Shown here: piece by piece, positions 56,501 through 64,000 of the stretch | Position numbering within the stretch: position 1 is the stretch's first letter | Layout of the letters: every line of letters begins with the position of its first letter | DNA from: Marchantia polymorpha subsp. ruderalis | Taxonomy: Eukaryota > Streptophyta > Marchantiopsida > Marchantiales > Marchantiaceae | DNA length: 64,000 bases | Direction of reading: 5' to 3' | Assembly: GCA_037833965.1 (NCBI GenBank) | Contig: AP031352.1 | Coordinates: 4,568,501 to 4,632,500, forward strand | Notes under the pieces: generated by a model | The model's input: only the letters and a program-made list of their open reading frames with translations | The model's database searches: none | What the model was told of the DNA's origin: nothing | Program-made: the position numbers and the translations under genes

Positions 56501-58203
56501 GATCTTTGGGATTCAGTGTTCTGCCCGTAAATAGCACTCGCATCCCTGTCCATAATCGCTGTCACCCGTCACGATTACGTTGTAGAAGTGGATCTCGGGA
56601 AACGAGGAAGAAATGACGAAAGACTCAATCTAACAGATGCTGACGAAATCGCATTTCATCTCTTCGTCGAAATTCTTACCACCAAGCGGTTCGTGTGTTT
56701 TTGAAACCAACTCGCCCTTCTCCAATGGGAAACTCCCTTGTGGGATAGAACTTGAAAGTCTTCAAGGGGCATTCCGCCGCCACAGAGTCAGGAGCGGTGA
56801 TGCCAAGCAGCTGCAGCGCAGTACCCTCGATCAGTTTTCAATTTAGCACAAAAATCGACACGTCGACCATTTCTCCATTCTGCTCGCTGAGGCAGAGCTT
56901 CAACCATAAAGAGAAGTGAAAATAGGATGAATTGGATGAGCACCATATTGCAAGAAAATGTGGTGAGACAACAGATTGGATCTCCGTGGAAGCCATGTCT
57001 CTCACGTTCAGAGAAACGAAGAGGACTGTGATGATTGGCAGCTCGTTCTGTACGTTGATTGCTGTACCTGATGGGAGTCGTCTTCCATGTGATCGAGCCA
57101 GTCTTTGATCATGTAGTTTATCCACGATGTCGCTAGCATGTTGAATTGTTTACCCGTGCCGACGAATGTGGTTCGGTTCAGAAGCTTTGTGGCAATCACA
57201 GAAGGATGAGGAAGGAGTAGCTGCACATGGGTGGATTTCACCAAATTACATGTGGACTATTGGCACGTTCCCTCTCACATCTCTTGTAAATCATTACGGG
57301 CCCTAAAGTCGAAGACTCTGAGATTTCATACTGAAGAGAAGAATTGCAATCTGCAGTAAATGATATCACAAATTTCATTGATCACATTCCGGGACTACGT
57401 ATGTACAGTCAAAGTGATAAGGGCAAATTTTGCTCATTTCTCGGGGACTTGAGGCTTGATGCTTGATGCTTGAAACTGCAAAGAATTCCTGAAATTTCCT
57501 GGATGAAAAGCACGTGAAGAGAAGGGGTTTAACACATGGAGTGCACTGTGATATGTGCGTAGAATGTTCTTCTGTCTTACTTCATCTTGTTGAGATTGTT
57601 GGTCCATATTTCGGCCGAAGAAGGAGTACTGGTCTCCACTGTCTTCATCAGGAGGACCTACGGCGATAAGGTTATACTTTTGATGTAGCAGCCTTCGCAA
57701 TTCGAGGTACACGAGGCCCAGGAACACGGGTACTTTGTACCATTTCAGGTGCCTATCGGAAAGGTTCACATACTATACACATCGTTCCACACATGATACA
57801 TAAAACAGGGCCGCTTGTCAATTTCATCAACGAAAATTTTATAATACAATTGAGGTTCGTTCATCTTGAGAGTAAAGATGATGAAAGCAGGACATGAACC
57901 TCTCTGTTAATTAGAAGGTTCATTGCAGTTACCGTTGTGTCTCAGTTCTTGATAGAAGTCATAATCTCACTGTCTGAAAGCCAAGTAGCTACGCTAGTTT
58001 CGGGAGCAAATTACATCAATCTCAAAAAAGCTTCTCGAATGTGAAAGTGTCCAACAGCCCATGAACTGTTAGCGTGAGACTGAAATATTAGCAACATTAC
58101 AAAAACGTGTCAAACATACCAGCAAGCAGAGCTTGTACCCAAATGGCATCTTCTCGTAAGCAGGCCTTAGTTCTTCGCTGATCCAAGACGATAGGAACCC
58201 CAT
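53571..58203 (-). CDS. Fatty-acid alpha-dioxygenase, divergent
   Basis: Alpha-dioxygenases are haem peroxidase-fold enzymes that add O2 to the alpha carbon of fatty acids to make 2-hydroperoxides. Eleven minus-strand exons fit GT-AG rules and phase: 58120-58203, 58015-58079, 57581-57752, 57068-57220, 56680-56810, 56332-56545, 55760-55905, 55146-55373, 54800-55002, 54276-54519, 53571-53793. They give 620 residues (Arabidopsis DOX1: 639). Seen: PVFLGLVYLE, YSFFGRN, GKQFNMLATSWINYM, IYGQN, LFVSEHNLVCDTLK, AAKIHTIDWTTQLLKT, VPYSLTEEFTSVYRMHPLLP (catalytic Tyr368, proximal His371), QPSGALNLFNYP, RYNQFRRSMLM, GFAISETAF, and a family-type tail (WVNKTEGLKDVVQRHYPDI). Oddities: MIKDW has Lys146 where the family has its distal haem His, and about 20 residues are missing between NLIAVG and YSFFGRN. 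Exon 2 is the weakest part: its other frame reads LTLTVHGLLD, closer to the family. Confidence 0.9.
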
Positions 58204-58338
58204 AATTAGCTAAATCTATTCGAGAGAGAGCAGAGCTCCAAATTTATCAAAAAACCTGCTTCGAGCCAGTTCAAGGTCGGTTGGTCTAAGATCTGTCTTC
58301 GTATGTCTGCGATACGAAATGTACCGACGGTGTGGAAC

Positions 58339-58347
58339 ATTATATAA
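58339..58347 (-). promoter_or_regulatory. TATA box of the alpha-dioxygenase gene
   Basis: Minus strand CAGCTTATATAATGTTCC, about 140 bases before the ATG at 58203, giving a leader of about 110 bases. Confidence 0.65.
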
Positions 58348-61300
58348 GCTGAAGTCCCTCGAAAGAAATTGACTTTCGGCCAGGTTAGTGCACGCAATGT
58401 CTAAGTCAATACTCACTTGTGATGCTGGATTTCACTGGATCCAGGGTCTCTCTCCAGTCCACCAACTGCTGTTACTATTTCTCGCATATACATTAAACAT
58501 TAGAGCCCATTCTTTGACACTTGGAGACACTGATTTTCTGTTCGTTCGTTGGGCCCCCCCACCCATCCTGCCCGTGAGTGGAAGGCAGGGAAATTGTGAG
58601 GGAATGAGACCGGACAACAGAAAAAGATTTATCTAAAGGAGGTTCATAATAAACCACAGTCGAGATGCGAAGATCTAGTTCAAGCCTTGATATACTGCCA
58701 TGATCTGGAAAGTATGGAGTTGGCTGCAACTCCTATCATCCTGTGTAGAGATAGAGCTTGAAGCCGCCTCAAAGTTGATTGTGCAAATGGCTGTCATTGC
58801 CACTAGCTGGTGCTTAGTTGAACATCATGGACTCAGTCTTTGTACCTTGCGATGAATCTAAGAATCATTGAAGAGTCTGATACCTCTTCTTGCTCCAGTT
58901 TGTCTGATAGTAGGGCACCACGTACACCGTTTATAATGTCAGCGGCATTGAGTTCTGAAGAGGCCATGGCAGCTGTTAATCTGCTTCTCCGGTGGGAGGG
59001 ATCTGCTAAATTTGTGCCTCATGTTTCGGTGGTACAACGAATTTCGCCTCGGGCCGGAAATACGGTCATTGTGACTGTCATGGTTGTCATAATCTGCCTT
59101 TGTATGAACAGTCTGTAGAATCGATTTGGGGAGGAGCTTCACGTTTGCTTCCCATGCACAGTGAAAGCATTATACTAGCACTTACAGTGCACTCGTGTCG
59201 TGTTGGCCGTAATAACTAAACACCATATTCGAGCATTAACTGTCCCTGTTGATGCAGTGCAGCTGTTGTGATCATGAACAGTGAACGCAAGTTGGGATGA
59301 GATTCTGTTTATCTTGATCGAGATCTAAGCTGTCATTAAGTTTGCTTAATCCTCTTTCTTACAGTTCATGCCTCGAGTTTGCAACCTCTACCACTTTAGC
59401 CCTCCAATAACATCGCAGCAAAAGAGCGGAACAAAGTATGAACTCAGGGCAACAAATGCATTTGGATGAATTCGGGGTTGATGTGCTTTAGAGAAATTCG
59501 TGTACCTTCATCTGCTTCACGTTATTTAAAGTCTTCGCTGGATGCGAGGCAACTAGTATGAAAGAAATGAATCTCGTTACGCCATAGTTGACCTCCACGT
59601 GCATCGCTCACAGAGGTTGGATTGGCGGTGATTGCGCTGACAGTCAATTATAACTGTACTTTATGACTTTGCGTGCACAAACAACTTTATTATGCGGTCT
59701 GAAGACAGGTTTTCATTTAGTGAGTCAAGGGTCGGTCATAACGGAGAATCGCTTCCGTGATGGATTTTTAAACACCTACAGAATGTACATTTCACTGGAG
59801 CTCTGAATCTCCCCATCACGTCTTCAAAATTTGCACGTCAGAGAAAAGCAGCCTGCTTAAGGCTTAAAGCTGAAAGGCGAACCAGTTCAGTAAGCCGAAT
59901 CACCTTATCTGACTGGCCTGTCATCTCAGGCCGGTCTCCAAGATCTGATTGACTGAAAAGGAGTTGGTACCTCGTGCCTGGACGAAGGAAAATGTGGTCT
60001 TGTACAAGGAGGTTGAGTGAATGACTGAATAACTGAAACAGATAAAGCCTGGAATATTTTCTACTGATTAGATGGAGGCGAGATAGGGGTAACAACGTTT
60101 CTGCTCGAGTCTGTTTGGCTACTGCTCCACGTTATAATTGTCGACCACTAACAAAAGATAAAGAGCAGCTAATTGTACTATAGACAAAATTATCAATCAT
60201 TACCCGTCTTGGCAGGAATGTCCGTGACGATCATTTCTGGTTCATTAACGAGTAAGCTCTATTCATACTGATAAGGTTCTTGTAAGATTCGGTGTCAAGG
60301 TGTAAAATCCACACTGCTAGACTGGGAACAGATATTGTGAGGGGATGACATTCGGGTTGACAAACTGCAGACAATTAGAACCTCAACTGGGTCAAATCCA
60401 AAGCATGCGCAAATATACTAATCAAACAGATTGATCAGTTCTTCTCTTCACCTGAATTTGAGCAATTCTGTCTGCACGCTTGGAGAATTAATTCAACTGA
60501 AATGATGCTCATCTTAGCTGATTGCCTCGTTATCATTTGATTTGTGATACCTGTACACAGCAAGGCCGAATTGAGTCTCCGCAGGATTTGGAAATCAGGC
60601 TCGAACTAGTTCTGGCAGGAATCAAATTCATTAGTTACAGGTACAATCGTGTTTACGTCTCACTCAGTGCCAGTTAGGTCTGTAAAGTTCCCATGGCAGC
60701 GGATCTAACTAGGCAAGAAAGGTGTGTGTAATGTCCTAACACTAAATTGAATTTTGCATTCACCAGAAATCAACAGGAGCACTTAATAGGAGGAGCGACT
60801 TTTGTTTCCAAAATTCATAATAAGGCACCCGAAGTGAAATCCTGACTTAAATTCCATCGAAGAAACTGAACTAAGATTGACTGACAGTCATTTCAACCTG
60901 CAGATCCGCATCCACTTCCAAGGAAAATACTGCCAAACGGTTGATTATAAGAAGAAGGTCATTCAGTAGTAACTGGTAGAGAAAGCCAAAAGTCTGGAAG
61001 TTCAACTCATCTCGATGTATCATGAAAGAATAATGGTCTCCACGATGGGCTTACCGTCACGATAGAAGTTCGGAGGTGAAAATTTGTAACTTGCTGGAAG
61101 CCTTAAATTTGTCTTGCAAATCAATTCACCTCTAAAAGAAAATTTGATGTAGGCTCTATCTTGCGATTAATCACTACACAATATATACACCTGAGATCAG
61201 AGAGGACGTCAAAATCCCTCATCATTCAAGAGAGTGAACATTCGGAGACTGATTTAAATTTCAGTCACGTTCTTGACGCCGTTGGGACGCTAGTGCTCTG

Positions 61301-64000
61301 TTCTCGAAGGTGGGATGGGACAATGTTCTTAAGACTCTGGTATCGCTGCGTTCGAAGTTTCATGCTGGAAAGACCTGCAAGACGACTCGTCTACCACTCT
61401 GCCTAGACATAGCTCTTCTCTTACAAACATGAGCTATGCAGTCGTGAAGACTTTACTTCACTTGTTGCACTCAGACCTTAACCACTTGTGGAGTAGCTCT
61501 TAGCACGCTGTGCCCACGTCTTAAGGATTACTGCACCTCCAAATGTTGCGTACATTCCGACAAGGAAGCTTACGTCGCTCTTACTGCAGCTTATCAGCTT
61601 GAAACAGGCTTCGCCATCCAGTTCGGATTTATACTTTCACAGGAAACTGCTGTGAGCTTTAATAAGTGAATTGAAGGTAGTGCTTGTGAGAAGAATTCAG
61701 CCAGAATTATCAAGAAATAAGACTCCTGGACTATGAGATATGTGCACTGGGATAATTGTGACGAGGCCCTTCTAGTCTAGAAAGTGTAATAGACTGTGCT
61801 GTAAGTAGGCTCACGGGCACGTATGCAAAACTTCAATTACAAATGGTCCAGACACATCCTCATCTCGTGGGCCGTGGATCTATCTATATCATTAAGGTCC
61901 TGCTTTATTTCAATGTGTGCTTGGTTGTCAGTACCAAATTCACATAGAGAATGGCCATCGTGTGAAAGCTCCGGTCTCAGCTCGTGTGCTAATGTTCAGC
62001 ATATATTTATCTCTATCAAAAGGAACAGATTGCATAACACGAAAGGCTTTGTATCATTATTTGGTCTTCCCAAAGTTTTCGTTAATTTACTGTGACCTCT
62101 TTTCCCCGTAATACAGAAGGATAGATGGGTACTTCGGGAAGATCCTGTCAGACAGCAGATTTGCGAGTTTAAAGATTAGGCTTTTTGCAGCGCGACTCCC
62201 TTTATTTCGTTGTTACTGGAGTGCGCGAAGACAGACCCTAATAAATCCCTACTGTTTACAAATTTGGATCCAAGCGTAAAGGTTCAGTATGAGAGTTTAG
62301 CCTCTAATCTGCACTCATAACATATAGTATCAATCTTGAAATGCAGCTCGATGCATGGAGGATAACTCTGTATCAGTTGAGATCTGCGACTGAAGTGTAG
62401 GTAGCTGTCCAGATTTATAACTTTGATGATCTCTCTGACAGTTGCATGCAAGGATTATGAAGGCAATCTCCGCAAACCAAACTCTTCCCTTACCTGAAAG
62501 GCCGTCGAAAGTCGTAAGAGTCAAATATGTCGTGGGTATAAAGTTTTTTTTTCTTTGCTGACTACATAGCCAAGACTTTAAGCCGGTAGTTTCAATAATG
62601 TTGGAAATCATTATTTTACAACAATATTATAGATACTACAGTATTGCGCAATTCAATGACTTGTGTAGGTAGTCCACACAACGTTTATAAATGAGAGTCC
62701 AGGCTACTGAATTAAAAAATTGGAACTTGGAGATAGTTTTGCATTATGTATCTCTTTGAGTTGCCTTAGTTTATTCATGGGATCAAATTTTATTTCGTTG
62801 TGTAGATCACTTGTTACATACTAACAGTGATTCAGTACAAGTAACTCCACAACCTTCACTCATTGCACTGGCCCCTAAATTTTATTCTTGTTTTCCTATC
62901 TTTTGAATTACGGCTGAAATTTATGATCTGGTTTTTTGTTATTGGAAAGCCCCATAACGCGAATCGATGAAGAATTTTTAACATCAATCAGAAACTCCCC
63001 TATACTTCACAAGAGCAAATTGGATGTGCATGTAATGCAAAAGCGCATAATTGGGTTCTTGAATTTTCCATGTCTACTTTCTCATGACTTTTTGCCTCCA
63101 CCTGACTTTTGACATCCACCATTTGTCCTATCGAGTTTTAACTTACCGAGTTCTAGTGTAGATCGACAGATGCGATTCGGAAAGTCCAGTAGATCTGTAA
63201 AAAGTGGAATTCCGCGATGATGTTTGATTGTAGACTTTGCTAGCAAATATTTTTCTACAATTCAGCTCAGCAATATTATGTTCTGATCAGTTTTACAAGT
63301 CCAGGACTTCAACTTACTTTTCGTTTATAAAGCCTCGACTTTGGATCGAACAATATAATTGAATATTTGAACCCAAAAAAATTTCTTACCATATAAATAA
63401 ATGAATAAATGAAAAATGGAAACAAGGATAAGATTACTCAATTGTGAATCTAAAAAAACCCCTCAAATTTAACCAGTAATGTCTAATGATTGAAAACCTA
63501 AAGTATAATCTCAATTCTTCTCCTTTTGTATTATTTGTGACTCTTGTTCAAGTTAGAATTTCATTCTTTATCACTTTATCCTCATTTATTTTTCTTATGA
63601 GCACGATTTGTGAAAAAATGACGAGTATTTATGCACATAATCGATAGGCTCAGGCATATTCATTCAGATATATATCACTCCCTTACATTTTATTATTTTC
63701 TCTAATTTTATACATCACCACACGTAAACCACAATTTGAATGACTCTCTGTGTCATTAAATTTCTCACCATTTTTTCAACCAATATACTATCATCCTAGT
63801 GATACAACTTGTAATCCCTTGACACTTCATACTAACACAACAAAAAAGATTACATCGCACTAAAGGGTATTTAAACAGCAGAAAATCTCTAATGACACAA
63901 TGTCTTTTTTAAAATTTAGATAGTGTTCAAATCAGAGTAGAAAAAAAATATATCGCCAATATAAAGTATAGTTTGTGTATCAAAATTCCAAGTTCTTGCT
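58348..64000. other. Intergenic DNA, no gene recognised
   Basis: 58400-62500 has mixed composition with many frames of 60-95 residues on both strands. None has a domain, conserved motif or extendable splice structure that I can defend. The frame at 58840-59118 ends in one hydrophobic segment and is the least random-looking. 62600-64000 is AT-rich. Upstream control of the alpha-dioxygenase lies in the first few hundred bases. Confidence 0.5.

Noticed and set aside
58840..59118. 92-residue frame with a terminal hydrophobic segment
   Set aside because: No domain, no splice partners, no conserved motif; insufficient to call a gene.
61480..61640. Possible Copia RNase H fragment (HSDKEAYVALTAAYQLE)
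   Set aside because: One short resemblance without neighbouring RNase H blocks, LTRs or frame continuity; could be chance.

Overview
The window is nuclear DNA of a land plant, most likely a bryophyte. All the protein genes I can assemble have short GT-AG introns and plant-type products. Gene-poor stretches are very AT-rich and packed with transposon relics, while gene-proximal stretches are GC-richer. No bacterial operon, tRNA, rRNA or CRISPR array is visible. The bryophyte assignment is an inference from this style, not from a marker gene.

Layout. 1-15.2 kb is a nested LTR-retrotransposon cluster. It holds a complete but coding-defective Ty3/Gypsy element (2288-10480, GATCT target-site duplication, tRNA-Asp-like primer site), a truncated older relative at the left edge (1-1095), an antisense gag relic (about 1490-2110), and a solo LTR of the same family in reverse orientation (13838-14698). 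A second repeat family ('family B', about 0.4 kb, solo-LTR-like) occurs four times. One B copy sits inside the 3' LTR, and the solo LTR sits inside another B copy, so the nesting is reciprocal. 15.2-17 kb is AT-rich with a strong hairpin. 17-20.2 kb holds a GC-rich leader and a four-exon cyclophilin gene. 20.2-28 kb is repeat territory: a pogo/Emigrant-like MITE, 79-bp and 63-bp tandem arrays, and a decayed chromodomain-type Gypsy relic. 28.3-28.9 kb (minus) encodes a small secreted six-cysteine protein that resembles Y3-type glycan-binding proteins. 30.0-33.2 kb has a foldback element and a Mutator-like non-autonomous element with GC-rich cargo. 34.7-36.6 kb (minus) encodes a predicted plastid membrane protein of unknown function. 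37.4-39.1 kb is GC-rich with G-quadruplex motifs on both strands. 44.6-46.6 kb (minus) is an NFKBIL1-like ankyrin protein. 47.5-48.4 kb has an exact 101-bp duplication and a second Mutator-like element. 50.6-52.6 kb is a five-exon GDSL esterase/lipase. 53.6-58.2 kb (minus) is an eleven-exon alpha-dioxygenase. 58.3-64 kb has no gene I can support.

The genes do not form a pathway. The GDSL lipase and the alpha-dioxygenase are tail-to-tail neighbours and both belong to lipid-active families (ester hydrolysis; fatty-acid alpha-oxidation), but a functional link is only a guess. The most notable single observation is the alpha-dioxygenase. It can be assembled as a full-length 620-residue frame, and it keeps the catalytic Tyr-x-x-His, but it has Lys where the family has its distal haem histidine and lacks about 20 residues nearby. 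The cyclophilin similarly keeps its catalytic Arg but lacks the Trp used for cyclosporin binding, plus an eight-residue loop. All exon models were made by eye from splice consensus, phase and family similarity.
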